Source of the DNA: Uloborus plumipes
Lineage: Eukaryota > Arthropoda > Arachnida > Araneae > Uloboridae
Direction: 5' to 3'
Assembly (NCBI GenBank): GCA_038373865.1
Contig: JAXGGA010000033.1
Span: forward strand, 62,001-126,000
Length of the DNA stretch: 64,000 nt
The notes under the pieces were generated by a model. It had not been told where the DNA came from. It searched no databases and saw only the letters and a program-made list of their open reading frames with translations. Shown one piece after another: positions 1-14,300 of the stretch. Made by a program: the position numbers and the translations under genes. Position 1 is the stretch's first letter, and each line of letters starts with the position of its first letter.

Positions 1-187
1 CGTTAATTCACCTCGCAGTTAAACTGTAGTCATAAGTGAGTTACTCAATACTCATCCGTAAATGTAATATACATTTGAAAAGAAGATTTCAATGTCCAGC
101 GAACTCATGCTGAAAAAATTATTTATCCCAAGAAAATCTAAACAAAAATGATTAAAATAATTAGCGCTTGAGCGAGGGGAAAAAAAC

Positions 188-209
188 ATATATATATATA
201 CATAAATAA

Positions 210-240
<31 letters not shown>
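188..240. repeat. (TA)n microsatellite
   Basis: TA dinucleotide runs broken once by a TAAATAAATAAA segment. A second (TA)n tract at 971-1003 borders the other side of the foldback element at 349-972. Confidence 0.9.
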
Positions 241-244
<4 letters not shown>

Positions 245-348
245 CATAAACAAAGTAGTAGAAGAATTATATAGAACAGAAAGATAAACTTCACCACACA
301 GGTCAAAAGGTGCCTGTGGCAGCTCTTTGAAACTGGTAGCAGACATAT

Positions 349-968
349 TTTTAATTAGAAGTATAAAACGTTGCGAATTAAATCTTGTTAAAAACAGAAG
401 TAAAGAAAATTCCCAAAAGACCCTGGCACCTTCATCAGGGGGACTCCCCTAGGGTAGGGAAAAGTGAAGTGAGATGTTTCTAGCAAGTTGCAGGCAAAAC
501 GCCTAAAAAGATGCAACTTTTAGCCCCCGACATCTCACAAACAAGCATTAGGTCACTAGAAGTCCAATTCATTTATGCATAAACATGAGAGAATACAATT
601 CAAAAAACACCATATATAAACAATAAAATTCAAATAAAACTGACCACATGAAATTACCTTTCAATCAACACTGTAATAACTACCAACCTATGGCTGCTTG
701 TTTTTCATGGTGTTTTTTGAATTGTATTCTCTCATGTTTATGCATAAATGAATTGGACTTCTAGTGACCTAATGCTTGTTTGTGAGATGTCGGGGGCTAA
801 AAGTTGCATCTTTTTAGGCGTTTTGCCTGCAACTTGCTAGAAACATCTCACTTCACTTTGCCCTACATTAGGGGAGTCCCCCTGATGAAGGCCCCAGGGT
901 CTTTTGGGAATTTTCTCTTTACTTCTGTTTTTAACAAGATCTATTTTGCAAAGTTTTATACTTCTAAT

Positions 969-972
<4 letters not shown>
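349..972. mobile_element. Foldback (long inverted repeat) MITE-like element
   Basis: The left arm (about 349-612) is a near-perfect reverse complement of the right arm (about 707-972), with an unrelated loop of some 95 bp. The outer ends read TTAATTAGAAG and CTTCTAATTAA. No coding capacity is visible. TA repeats sit outside the arms, so a TA target is possible but cannot be proven. Confidence 0.85.
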
Positions 973-1003
<31 letters not shown>

Positions 1004-1010
<7 letters not shown>

Positions 1011-2254
1011 TAAAATTGGAACATAAGAGAAATTTTAAAAAGCACGGTCAACATCTCACTTGCTCTTATTTGAAAAGTTTAAAATTTAATTATTCATGAG
1101 TAGTGAATGAGAAAAGTAAGTACTTTGTAGAGCCTACTTCTGAGAGCAATCAACTAATTTTACAGCCGTTATTCAACATTAAATGTTATGATTGGTATCA
1201 GATGAAATGTAATGGTGTGTAGTATCCTGTGAAAGTTTTCAGATGCATCAATTGAGAGTTTGAAATCAGTACAATATAGCTACAGAGAAAATACAGGAAG
1301 TAGTATAAAAAAAAAGACAAACATATTTTTCTAAAAAATTGAATTGATGAATCCACTCGGTGACCGTACAGAGGGGTTAGATGGCAACTGCTAAGGAGAA
1401 GTTGCCAACTACACTAGGTCTATGGGACAAAAAATTTGTGCTGCAAAAAATTGGCCGTTAAAAGGGACCTTTATAGAAGTGACCGATCGGAGAGGTTTTT
1501 CTGTATTTAAAACTGATCAACTAAAGAAAACAAACCATTAAGCATTAATTTTAATTGAATTTAGGTGAAGTCTCTCAAAAAAATTTTCAAAATAAGATGC
1601 AAAGTAAAAGACTAAAACGGAGATGTAACGTGAGTCACGCTCAAAATATTGATTAACTTAATTGGTGACTGCAGAATGAACTTTATTTTCGTATGTATCA
1701 TAACTTAGAAATAGATTTTGTGCCATGAAAGGCAGTTTTTAAATTTTATTATTCTGAAAGAGCAGAAATCTTAGGTTTTTAGTTATCCAAAAAACTTGAG
1801 TTCCCTTTTTTTGTAATGTGAGTCACGATGTTAAATTAAGGTTGAAACACCATCCATTTCTGTTGAAATTTAAAATGCTGACATCCATAGGTTCGCACTG
1901 CATCCCAGATGACTGTCAACAGCTTTATTTAAATCAGGCATGGTATTTCTTTAATATATGTAACATTTATTTTTGTAAAATCACGTCAAGTCAAATGGTA
2001 ACGTGAGTCACGTGGAATTGCACATTTGTTTTTGAACCTTTGCTTTTGTCTATGCAAGTCATACGAAAATTTTGCTTGTCTTTCTTCAGTCAGTTTTATT
2101 CCCTTTTACAGTAATAACATATTGATGCTCCGCTTACTGTGCTACTTTATTATTTTTTCTAAATCGTTCGTAAATATTTTCTTCCTTCATTTACATAAAA
2201 AAATATTTTAAATATACAAAGCAATTATTATATATGTAACAATTTTTATTTCAG
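1004..2254. other. Non-coding AT-rich sequence with a possible pogo/Tigger-type end
   Basis: There are no exons or long ORFs. Around 1360-1505 the phrases ACTAGGTCTATGGGAC, AAAATTGGCCGT, GAAGTGACCG and GAGAGGTTTTTCTGTAT resemble terminal sequences of pogo/Tigger elements, but no matching opposite end was found. Confidence 0.3.
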
Positions 2255-2317
2255 GCTATTCTGTGCATTGTAATCAACAAATACAAATATGACAAGTCGA
2301 CTGATTTTAACTGTCAG
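2255..2317 (+). CDS. XPOT: XPOT exon, residues 1-21 of the visible part
   Basis: This exon follows a TTTATTTCAG acceptor and is followed by GTAATG. It encodes AILCIVINKYKYD... to NCQ and starts and ends in phase 0. It is the first exon seen; I found no upstream XPOT coding sequence between 1 and 2254. Confidence 0.88.
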
Positions 2318-5300
2318 GTAATGCGTTATTTTTAAGTGATAAGTTCTTACTTTTTTTAAAAAATAAATGTCACGCATAATTTGGTATGTCTATAATTGTT
2401 CTGTTTTTGGCATTTTGAGGACTTTAAAATTTTGTATTTATATTTACTTCTTAATTGATACCAGTTTTATATAAATCAAAATGCAAGTGCCAAAATGATG
2501 ACCAGCAAGGGGCTATGTGCAGAGATAGTTTGATCCATATATGTTTATCAATACTCAATAAAAAAATCAAGAGCCCTCTTAAAACTTAGAGTTACTTCAA
2601 TTCTCACTGAAGTACTAATTAACTGCACTGTACAAAAATAAAAATGGCGCTATTATTACCATTCCCGTGGAGATGATGCAGCGAAGTTATCATTGATATG
2701 CCTTTTCTAAAAATACATACTATAGTTTTCAAACATTCATTTTCAGAACTATTACTTCAAAGAATATCAGTGTTCATGCTGTTAACATTTTGTTTTTATA
2801 ATTCAGTTATCTGTAATTAATATTTTTTGAATGTTGTTTCTGAAAAACATTAATTAAAAGGTTTTCATAGATCAGTTTCCTGAGCATATTATAATTGTGC
2901 TGTTTAATTTTTTAAAGAAAAAGCAGACGCAACAATGGGGGAGAAAAGGGCTTTGTACACACACTTGGCATGAATGCTAAAAATATTGGACATAATTACA
3001 ACTAGGCTTCATGCACTATCTAAAACCACTCTTATCATATCACAAATTAAGCTTAAAATTTAGCCATGTTATTCAACTTTGGAATATTTTTAAGAATATA
3101 TTACACTCATCTTTTGAAAATTTGAAATGTAAATAGTGTATTGCAAAGTTATATTTGTTATTTGAAATATTTGTATGAAATCAGTTTTATATTTTTGAGA
3201 GAAAAAATGCTACAGTAAATAATTATTTTCTCCATGTTTGTATTTTCAGGGGCAAGAAGAAGCCATGTTTCAGGATTATCGAAAATCATTGAAAGTCCTC
3301 TTTGACAACTTGGCAATGTTGGTACGATGAATTTTGTTAAATTCTTAAATAGAAGACTTTTGGATGTTTAATTGCTCCAATTTGGATGTTAATTGATGAC
3401 AAAGTAATTCTGTATTAAACAGCCATACTTTGTTAACTAATTTGCTTTTTTAACCTTTAAGGGAAAGGTATGCAAAGCAGCTTAACTCAAAAAAAGTAAA
3501 GCGCTTTACAACAAGGCTTTACACGTGAGGCATTAGATAAGTGTACTGAGCTCAATGCAAGCAAAGCATTAAGAAATAACTAAAATGAATAAATGGAGTT
3601 TCTTCCTTTTTCATTAAGTCATTGGCAAAAGTTTGAATTAATGAACCCCTTTTGCAAGAATGAATTACTACAACACTTACCTTCAAGCCGAATGATAAGA
3701 CCTAAAGCTCAGTGTACACAGGCTGTCTGGTGCTACATCCTGAGATGCAAAACTTAAAAAACACTATTTGAGCATGTTGTTCTTATTTGGGAGTATGGTT
3801 TAAAGGGTTTTAAAACGTTGAATTTATTCAATTGCTTTATACCTTTTGCACACTAAGAATGAAAAGGGCACATCTTTTTTTTTTTTAATTTTATTTTTGG
3901 TAATTCAATGCTAATCCAAGTTTAAAAGTGCCTCTTTCATTCTCGGTGTGCGATTTGAGATTTTCTAAGTTGGTAACAATGCCTGTGTAACTTGCTTTCT
4001 GATTAATCTATTATTTTATAATTAGAAGACTGCATCACATGAATAAATGTATAAAATTTGTGTTGCTAGAGATGTCTATTTTCAGTTATATGCCATAAAA
4101 AGCAGTTGTAATTGATTGTATCGGTTCAAAATCTACAAAATTGTAATCATCATACTGTTTATAACATTTTTTTTTACACAGAAAATTTGATTATTCACAT
4201 ATTTTTTTCAACAAAAAAAATTTGATTTATTTATTTGTTACTGTAATTTTTTGTGTAGTTTTTTAAATAAATTCCTTTTTCCTGTTGTTTAGGACTTAAA
4301 TCTAGTGTTTACTCGAACTAAAGTAATGATTACGGACACACTGCATCATTGGAGGAATTTGCCTTTTGAAGATTTAGAAGTTGCTATCATGTTTCTTTAC
4401 CTTTTAGGAGAAGCTGTTCCTGTATGTTTGATCTTCTTAATTTTAATGTCATGTCTTTATCTCAACATGCTTATTTTTTCTAAGTTATAGATGAAAATGA
4501 GCTTTAAAAATTAATAAGTCATTTTAAAATTGTTACATTAGTCTCTTCTAAACTGTTATATTAATCACAGCTCAACCATTATATTAGTCGCACTATTTTT
4601 TTATGATCTACTGCATCTAAAATACATACCTGCCAACTTGTACGTTTTGGCCATACAATGTACGTTTTTTTACCCTATAGTACTATCGTACGGAAAAGGT
4701 GTAAAATCGTACGTTTTTAAGAGATTTTTTCTTTAATTTCAATGTTTGATTTCATATAAATAAATTTCAACTACTGGACTTCTTTAAAATTCATCGTTAC
4801 ATATGTTAATAAGCGAGGGAGGGCCTAAACTGCATCATATTTCAGCACTGAACGCGTACTTCGCGGAAAACTGGTTCGCATAGTTGAGACTGCAATCCAT
4901 TTGCATTGTGCAAATATTTTAATGTTTGTGAACATTTTAGGTTACACAACACTAACTACCTTAGGTTATCACATTTAATTATTTATTTGATAATTTATTA
5001 TAAATTTTTTCTTCCCTATTTTACATTCTTACATTTTACCCGCAATTTCGTAAAATCGCTTCTTTTGTTTGGCATTTTAATCCTTTAACATCTTGTCAGT
5101 GTTTTAATATTTTTGATAGATGAAATTATTTTGACATATTGCTATCTTAGATTCACTTATTGCAGTTTGTTTTTATAATTAATAAATAAATTTATTTAAA
5201 AAAACTGATCGATAGTCAACGAAAAATTGTTTCCTGTGTTAAGATTTCAATCCTTTTACATCTTGCAAGAATTTAAATATTTTTGACAATTGAAAATTAT

Positions 5301-8300
5301 TTTACATATCTACCGAAGACTACTTCATTTCAGTTTTTTTTCCTTACTAGCATGCTTATATTTAACACATACTTCACAGAAAATTGCATAACTGAAACGA
5401 ATTTATTTAATTGAAAATTTAAAATGTTGCTTCAAATTTAAAATAAAAGAAAACTACTGAAAGTGACTGTGATACAGTACGATAACTTATTTAATGTCTG
5501 ATTTTCATTGTCTTAGTACGGTTTCGTCAGGGAAATTGTAAGATTTTCTAAGTAAACATGTTGGCAGGTATGAAAATATATATTTTGTTCTTTTAAAGTA
5601 GTTTTAATATAGATCTAAAAAAAGTAAACAGTTTTTACATGTATAATTTTGTGAAGATTGGTCCTTTTCTGTAACTAATGAAACTAATATAAATAATGAA
5701 ATAACCATGTTAATTAAAATGCTTTTTTATTAAATTGTAAAAATAACAGTGAAATTATTTAACCTCAAACCTAAATCTGAACTCTCATTACAAATAGTTC
5801 TTTTACACTTTGCGTACATTTTTGCTTAGTAATTTTTTTTTAATTTTACAGAATAGTCAGGGTAATCCAATGAGCAACTCAGCTGATAAAAAAACAGAAA
5901 TGCATGAAATGCTGCAATTGGTAATTCCTTTTCTTTTATTACGTATTTATTAACATGATTCGTTCTTGTGTTATTTGCTATTTGTCATGGGTCTCCAAAC
6001 TTTTTGACCAGTAGGCCATTTGTAAAATTTCTCGAGATTTGCGGACCAATCCCCCCCCCCCCCCCAAGACAGAGATAGATTCTCATCCTACACATAATTT
6101 ATACTTACTGTTATTCACAAAATTACTCAAAAAACGTTTTTATATATTCTTTCTGTCAAAGGCAAATGCTTTACATGGGTGTCATCTAGTGTACATATAT
6201 ATGTATACAGATGGAGTACAAAATAATACAAATACCTGTGAAAAAATGACATTTCACACCTGCATTACAGCCGTACCACATGCAATAAGCAAGTGTTACA
6301 CCTAATGTGCTTAGAGAGGAAGGTATCGGGTTTTCAACAACAGTCCTGTGTGGCATGCGTTTATCAAACTGTCTGTGATGAATTGAAATGTCAGATCTGT
6401 GGGAGTTAAAAAGAGGAATGATCATTAGAGCGTGTTTAAATGGAGCATTGGTTATGGAAACAGCAAACCTTTTAGGGTTTGCAAGCAGTACACTATCTGC
6501 TGTTATGACAGCATACACAAAAGATGGTAAGACAGCATAAGAAGTTTCTCAATTTGGTGTCTCAAATTGTAATTTATTGAGTAGCAAAGTAATCAGGTTT
6601 TAAATAGTAATACATTTAGTTGAGAAACTTTTAAAATGCATGAAAATACATATGTTGAAGATGGCAAATGGTACTGACAAAAAACATGTGATTCTCTTGA
6701 TCATATATGAAATTAAGAGTGTACTATCTGCTTGACTTGAAAATTGAAATTTCATTCCCCTAATGATTATAGATTAAAAATCAGTTCAATTAAAAAAAAA
6801 AATTCATTGGATTTCAGCTAGTCACTTCTGGTATCAGCCGGCATGGGCATCCGGCCGTCACACTGCAATTTTTCGAGACTGTCGTGCGCTTCGAAAAGTT
6901 TTTTGCCCAAGAGCCCCAATATATTCCTGAAATCCTTGTAAGTCTATTTTTCAGTTATTACTTATTATAATATTATTAATATCTAACAAAGATAAAACAT
7001 GTTTAAATCCTCATAGGCAGCATTTTTGGATGACAGGGGACTTCGAAACACAGACCCTCATGTCAGAAGCAGGGCGGCGTATTTATTTTCTCGTTTCATC
7101 AAATGCTTGAAGTAAGTGCTGGAACTGTGCAAGAAGCTTAATTTAATTTTTGATATAGTAAAGTTAAAACTCAAAAGTAACAATGAAGCTCCCCCTTCCC
7201 CTCTCCAGATACTACATTGTAATATAAATTAAATGTGATGGAAATTCATTGCTTATTAGAAGCATTTAGAGATAAGCTCATTATATTTCTCTAAATTTTA
7301 TAGCTGAGCAATTTTTGACCTGATTAAACTATGAATTCGAAATTGCTCTGTGGTGTGATAGTATCAACTCGGAAATATTGAATTACCGAGGCGGAAAAAA
7401 CTTTTAAAGGTCCTTTTACAAAGCTGATTTTCATATTTAATGCCTCAATTCATTTAGGCTGTTATACATTGTGAACAGATATATTGTCATCTTCATCCAT
7501 TGCCTAGATTTTTTTTCCTTTAGAAAATCAAAAGTCAAATTGCAACAATATATATAAACATGATACATTCTATTTCAGGTCTAATATGTTTAATTACACT
7601 GAAGAAATTTTGAAGCAGCTTCAAGATTTATTACTTTTGCCCCTGCCAGAAAATGGCCTTGGGGCTGCACTGACATCGCCAGATGATCAGCTATATTTGT
7701 ATGAGACGGCAGCTATACTGGTAGTCTCTGGAAACTTCAAACCAGAAGTATGTATTGTTATATTTCTCTATTTTAGTTTTGGAGTAGAAGTTTTATTGCC
7801 ATTACCAGCATGTCATCGTACATAGGGGTGACAATAGAACAAAGAGGTCAGGAAGAAGTTAGGAGGAGGAGTTTTGTAGAGCAGGAAATATAAAGAATTT
7901 TTATTAAAATAACAAACAATCAGGGTTAATTGATTAAACAAGATAAAAATCATTTTTACTTTGAAAAACTAAATAATTCTCACTAAAAATAAAATGTTTT
8001 GTGCAATAAGGAATGACAGAAAATCACCTTTTTTTCCCTTTCCTTTTTTTTTTTTTTTGTAATTTCTTTTTTTGGCTTTTTGGATTTCTGCTTTTTTCCC
8101 CCTCTATTCAACTGGTTTGTAGTGTGAAGAATAGTTTATTTTGTCCCATAGGTGGATTAATGTTTTAAAGTTTTGACCATCCTGTCCAAAACCTTTCTGT
8201 TCAAAAGTGTCTAAAACTATAGTTTGAGGAAAATTATACTTGGTTGAATTAAAAGCAGAATAAAATCTATTAAAATAATAGTTTATATTTTAGATTTTTG

Positions 8301-11300
8301 AATGTGACCCTTTTTAAAGCATAACTTATTTTTATAGCTGATGCTAATCTAGATACGTAGATGTTGGAATTTTTCATTAAAAATGTATGTATGAGTGTAA
8401 CGAAAAAAAAAAGCTAAGCATTAATCCATGTGTACCAATGACTGTTTCAAAAAAAAAAAAAAAAAAAACGCACACACACACACGCATAATAATCATCGTA
8501 AGTGCAATAACTGAATTTTTCTACTGAAGAAAAACATATTTGAGACTTTTTTACAGCTTTGGTGTAACTTTTCTTCTTGATTAAAGTAATGAAATGATTA
8601 CAGTGCCATTTCATGATCTGATAATAACTTATCACAAATTTGCTCTAGGAAAATGCTGGTGAAATTTCTCTAAAACTGAAAATTATCAAGCTACTGTAAT
8701 ATTTGTTTATTGTATTTACAGAATGTGTAGTATTTTAAAAATATAGGTAAACATTTAAATTGCCCTAGTTTAAAAATATAAGTGCTTAAATGCTGTCATC
8801 AAATTATTCTTCAATTCAGGGTTCCCGCTAACCTCAAAAGGGCATATAAAGGCCCTATTTTCAACTATTGCTGTTAGGGTTTCCTCTAAAAACCATATTT
8901 GCAGTCAAGTCTTTAAAAAATAATCAAATGTCTTATTTTTTAGTATTTGCAGTTCTATAAAGTTGTAATTTTGCCACCTCTTCATTTTTACGTGATTTTT
9001 CATAACCTGAACTAGTAAACACAGGTGCACACCTAAGGTCAAAACTCAAGGTTACTGCCGTACGAGTTTGTAGCCTTGCATGCATGTATAAAGATGAGGA
9101 ACAAATGACATAAGTGCAATAATGTGCAATTAATTACCAATAGTTGATCTGAAATAAAAAGTGAAGATCACTTGTGTTTCTTTTTCTTTCAAAAAGTTAG
9201 CACTTAATGCAGCTTATCAAAAATTAGATAGAAATTTACTGTGTTGCTATGCAAATTGATGTAGCAGTTTATTATTTCTCTACCCATCCTGTACATTTTA
9301 ATGCATGTTTTAGTTATATGATTTAATAATTTGTTGTTTCAATTTCAACTTTGCTACTTCTAAAATGCTATTCTGAAGAATTTTTTTTTTTTTCTAGACT
9401 AAGCAAATGATTTTGAAAAGTTTGCTGTCACCTGTTGCAGAAAAGTTTGAAATGCTTTTACAGAAATTATTACTGACTTCTGATAAACAGCAAAGGCATG
9501 AAATAGCAAAATGTATGAATCATGCTATTGCAGTTACTAGGTAAAATTTATATCACTCTTCGTTTGTCAATAAAACTTAAAGCTATTTTGATTTTTATAA
9601 TTGTATTTAAAAAAGAGTATTCTTCCCATATTTGGTTATTTTTTACAGATTGAAATAAAAAGAAAACCACTCAGTTCTAGATGCTGTACTTAAAGGAAAA
9701 CATATTCTAGATTGTTTTTAAGAAGTCATTTTATACATTACAAGGGAAAAGAGTAAAATGTTTATACTTTTTGGAAAACAAGTACTGTCTAAAATTTTTT
9801 CGTGCGACCTCCGCTGCATCTGCGCACGCGCCAAGTCTCTTCGAACTTTCTCGAAATAGGGGGGGAAAGCAACGAGGAAGTAGTAAGTGAACAAAAACTG
9901 AAGGCATCGGGAAGTGCGCATCCTAAACCTATCTCCCCTTTTTCAGATGGAAGCGTCCGCGGCTGCCAGGCACACAATACGCAAACAGACAGTACTGTTT
10001 GACCACCGATGAAATGGAAAGGCAAACATCCGACTTACGTATAATGCAAATGCATCTGTTGGTTACAATGTGATTGCCTTAAAATTAAACAGTCAAATGA
10101 ATAAAATGCTCATAGCTGTTTTATTATTGTCCCCTCATTCAGATAGATTTGTCCTAACCGGACACTTGTCAATTCCATGAGAAATGTGGTCTTACTGTTG
10201 GTTTATGTTTTCATAAATAATAAATAGAATATTTGTCAAGTTTTCTATGTTCATCTGTACATATAATTTCCTGACTTCTTCCACTCCATTAAAATAAAAG
10301 TAATAAAAAATTTAATTTCATAATTTGATGCTTAATACTTTTACCAGACCTAGATAATATAGACGTACACAACAACGCTGTTTGCAGAAAGTTTTTAAGG
10401 TTGCAGAAAATTTTGCTATTTTGTAAATATCTTTCTGTATTCTTACTTTCTTCGGTGAACGAGTGAAAAATGTTGGTCACTAGTTTTTAAAGTGCCTCAA
10501 ACTAATAATACTGAAAACGGAGTAAATATAATTGAAAAAAGCATGCTGATTGCATAATGGTTCTTCTTGCTTTCAACTTAACATTTTTACTGCTGGCAGC
10601 AGTATAAGACTCGGAAGAAGTACAGTTTTTTTTTTTTGCAGAAAATTCTTACAAAAGCAAAATGATTGTTTGAGTTTACTGACAGTTTTAAATTTTATCT
10701 AGGGCTGATTCTTGCATTAAATTTGTAGTAAAAAATTATTTTTTTATAAAATAATTGAATTCTTAATAAACATGTTAAATTTTGATGATTTATGACATTT
10801 TTACACTACTAGAAATGTGAGGATTATGAAAAAAAAAATACATGATAGACCAGGAGCTTAATAGATGAACATTTTAAATTTTAATGACTTAATGAGTCAT
10901 ATTTTTATGCTACTGAAATTATGAAAAGTCTTTTAAAAAATATTTAGGGATGAACATGTTAAGTAATACTTTTGTGAATAAACATGTTATGTCTTTCAAA
11001 CATGTGATTTTTTTTTTTTTTTTTTTTTTTTTGCTCTTAGCTTTCAGAATACATATATTTTTTGTCCACAATATCATTTTTCTACTCTGCAGAAGTTAAG
11101 TTGGAAAAACAAGTTCAAGCTTGATAATAGCAACTTCCTTTTTTCACTACAACAATGTTGCACTTGAAAAAAAGCAAACTAAAGACTTTATTCGCTATTT
11201 TTTGAGCTTTATTAATCAGCTATTGACTAATAACGTTTTCTTCAAGAGAAAAGTGGTGCTCTTGAAATTTGGACTGGGGTGAAGGAGTGGGTAAAAAAGT

Positions 11301-14300
11301 GACATCACATTTTTTTATTATTATATGCTCCTGAAAAACTGTACCACGTGACAAGAGAGAGGTAAGGTGAAGTGGGACAGAAGAAGAAGAGAGGTCAAAT
11401 TAAGTGTGACATTTTTAGACGGCACCTTATATAAAACATAATACGTTCTTCCACCAAGTTCTTAATTTTTTAGTAATCTGTAGCATACTACCTATTAATC
11501 AGCAACATTTCTGTGGTTCCCTATTCTGTTTTCTAACCTTTCTTGTCATAAAACGGTTCTGTACTAGTCATTTTGTTGCTGCGTGGTCATTTTTGTTTAA
11601 AAAAACAGGGTGGCCACAGACCTGGAAAACAGGGAAAACCTGGAATTATCAGGGATTTTGAAAATTCTGGAAAAATCAGGGAATAATCAGGGAATTTGGG
11701 AACAAATTAGGGAAAATTAAATCAGAACTTCAGTCCGTAATTTTTCAACTCTAAAGTGTTAAAAACGATTACACCTTTGATAATCTAAGGACATCTCAGA
11801 CGCTTACTAGAAAATTTTCCAAAACCATCGTGAATTGTTTGTAAACAAAGACTTAAAAAGGTAATTGCTGGGTTGTTTCTTTTTTTAATATGGAGTTAAA
11901 GGGGATGGGAGGTTTGGGATTTCTTCCTTGGAATATTTTGAAAAATGCTGAAGCCTGAAAAATTCAGGCTGTTATGTAAAGTGATAGGAGGAGGAGTGGC
12001 TTTGTTTTTGGTAAAATTACAAAACTGCAGTCTAAAAAATGCAAAATTTAAGCAATCTTTGGTGAACTTAAGAAAAAATTTTCTACTGTTGTAATCCAAA
12101 TGGAAAAAAAAAAAAAAAAACTCTGTAGCATTAAAAGCTAAATTTTTGGCTACTTTTGAAAAACTTAAAAAGAAGGGATTCGGAGGCTTTTTGCCTAGAA
12201 ATGTTTGAAACTAAAAATGGGGGGAGAAGGGGGTGTAAGACTTTTAGTAGTTGGTGATCTAAATGTATAGAAGGGAGGGGGGGGGGTGCTTGAGAAAGAA
12301 AGAAAGTCTTACTAATGGAAATTTAGATCACCTTTCGTGAACTTTTTGGAAGGAGTTCAAGATACTTTCTATTAGTTTCGTGTGTTGCTGAAGTATTAAG
12401 AACTCTGTTTCAGGCATGGGCGTCGCTGCCTGCTGAACATTGGGCGGGACTTTGGAAAAATAGAACTACTAGGAAAAATTCATGTTTTTTAAAAACATGC
12501 TTAGCCTTTGTAAAGACCAATGAACATTGCAATTTTCAAATAAGGACCACAAGGAGTTAATATTCTGACCCGTAGCGGGGCAAAAAATTGGGGGGGGGGG
12601 GGGTATGAAATTGCCGACCCCTCGTTAATTTCAAACAGAGGGAAAAGAATGGGTCCAACATCTTTTCTAAGAGAGAAGTCATAACTAGATCAGAGAGTTG
12701 AGAATGTGTTCCTAATCGTAAGTATATTATTTACCCAGAAATAAGGAGGTACGATGGTTTCTCCCCCGGATATTTTTTGGAATTTGTGGTCTTAAATATG
12801 CATTTTAAACGATCTTTGGTAATGTTATGGGAGAATAGGTTCGAGTGCACTCATCCGTCCATTTTTCGATATCGAAACGTTAAAAACTCCATTATTAATT
12901 CTGATTGTGCTATGGAAAGAGGGGATTTGGGATTTTTTCGAAATTGTATTGCTAAGAACGTAATTTTAGACTATCTTTGCAGATAATACGTAGATTAGAG
13001 ATTCGAGTTCCCTCTTTTCAGAAAATTATCTCTGAAAAATGCATTCTAAACAATTTTTGGCCATGGTAGTAGTTGAAGAAGTTCAGAGGCGCTTCTCTGG
13101 ATATTTTTGGATATTGAAATTTAAAAACACAAGTATAGATCATATCTGATTGTTTTAGGGAAAGGTAGGTCTTGAATTCTCCCCTGGAACTGTTTTTGAA
13201 AATGTAACTTTAAAAACGCAGTTTTAGACTATCTGCATAGATGTTAGGAAAGTGGAGATTTAGGGCCCACCCTTGAACTTTTTCAAAATTGAAGGGTCAT
13301 CTTTGATAATTTTAAGAGGACAGACAAATATTCGAAAAGCGTTATTTCAGTTGACTTTCAATGATGTTAGGGCAGGAATTTTTAAGAACTCTCCATCGGA
13401 AACAAAAGTTTAAGCCCTTTAGAACGAAATATAGGACGATCTTAAACGTTGTTAACAAAAGACAGAGAGGAGAAGGGAGACGCCTCCTTTTTTAATGAGA
13501 GATATGTTTATTCAAGCTGAAGCAGCAAAATATAAATAAACAAAAAAAAAAAAGAAAAAAGAAAAAAGAGTTATACTCCCACATCTCACATTTTATGCTC
13601 ACGTTACAGTATTCAAAATTCATGCATTTGATCAATAACAATGCAAAAGTTTAATTTAGTGCTTGAAGAAAAATTAATGTTTTTCATCCTGCTTTATCAC
13701 GTCATAATTTTTACTTTTGATAAAAACAAATAATTAAAAACGATTAAATATAAGTTTTCAGGGAGAAGACTGTCTAAAAAGTTCTGACTTCTTAATATGC
13801 AGTGTAATATGCCAGGAAAAAAAATCCCTTTATAATTATTCATCTAGCATTTTGATCTTCAACAATATGTGAGAAATCTTTCTAATATTTTTTTTTTATT
13901 TAATTAATTTTTATTATTGTTTCTTACCCTCTCCTTCATTAAAGCATTTGTTTTGCTTCAATTGTGCCTATGCTAATAACGATGCTTTCACCTAATTTTG
14001 AAAGTTCCATTTTGAAATTTATATTTCTCAGTTAAAAATTAGGTTTGAAAATTTCAATTAAAAATAATTTGTATGAATAGTAACTTGCTTATTTTAATGA
14101 TAATTCAGTTCTTTTTACAAATTTTCATGGAAATGCAACGATAAAATATTTTATCGGTCTCAACTTTTTAAAAAGAATCTAGGCAGGGATTCAAGTGAAA
14201 CAGACCATCGCAAATTACAATCGCTACTGGAAATGAATTACATTAGAACGTTTCTTGATAAAAACATCGTGACGTCAGCGTGACGTTTGCCTATGAAAAA

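Noticed and set aside
52..346. Hydrophobic Ile/Tyr-rich ORFs on the minus strand
   Set aside because: They come from translating the (TA)n microsatellite.
5990..6065. hAT-like left end (GGTCTCCAAACTTTTTGACC ... GCGGACC, C-run)
   Set aside because: It resembles hAT MITE starts, but no opposite end or duplication was found nearby, so no element was called.
8818..8900. CAGGGTTCCCGCTAACC as a hAT terminus
   Set aside because: No matching AGCGGGAACCCTG end in the next several kb.
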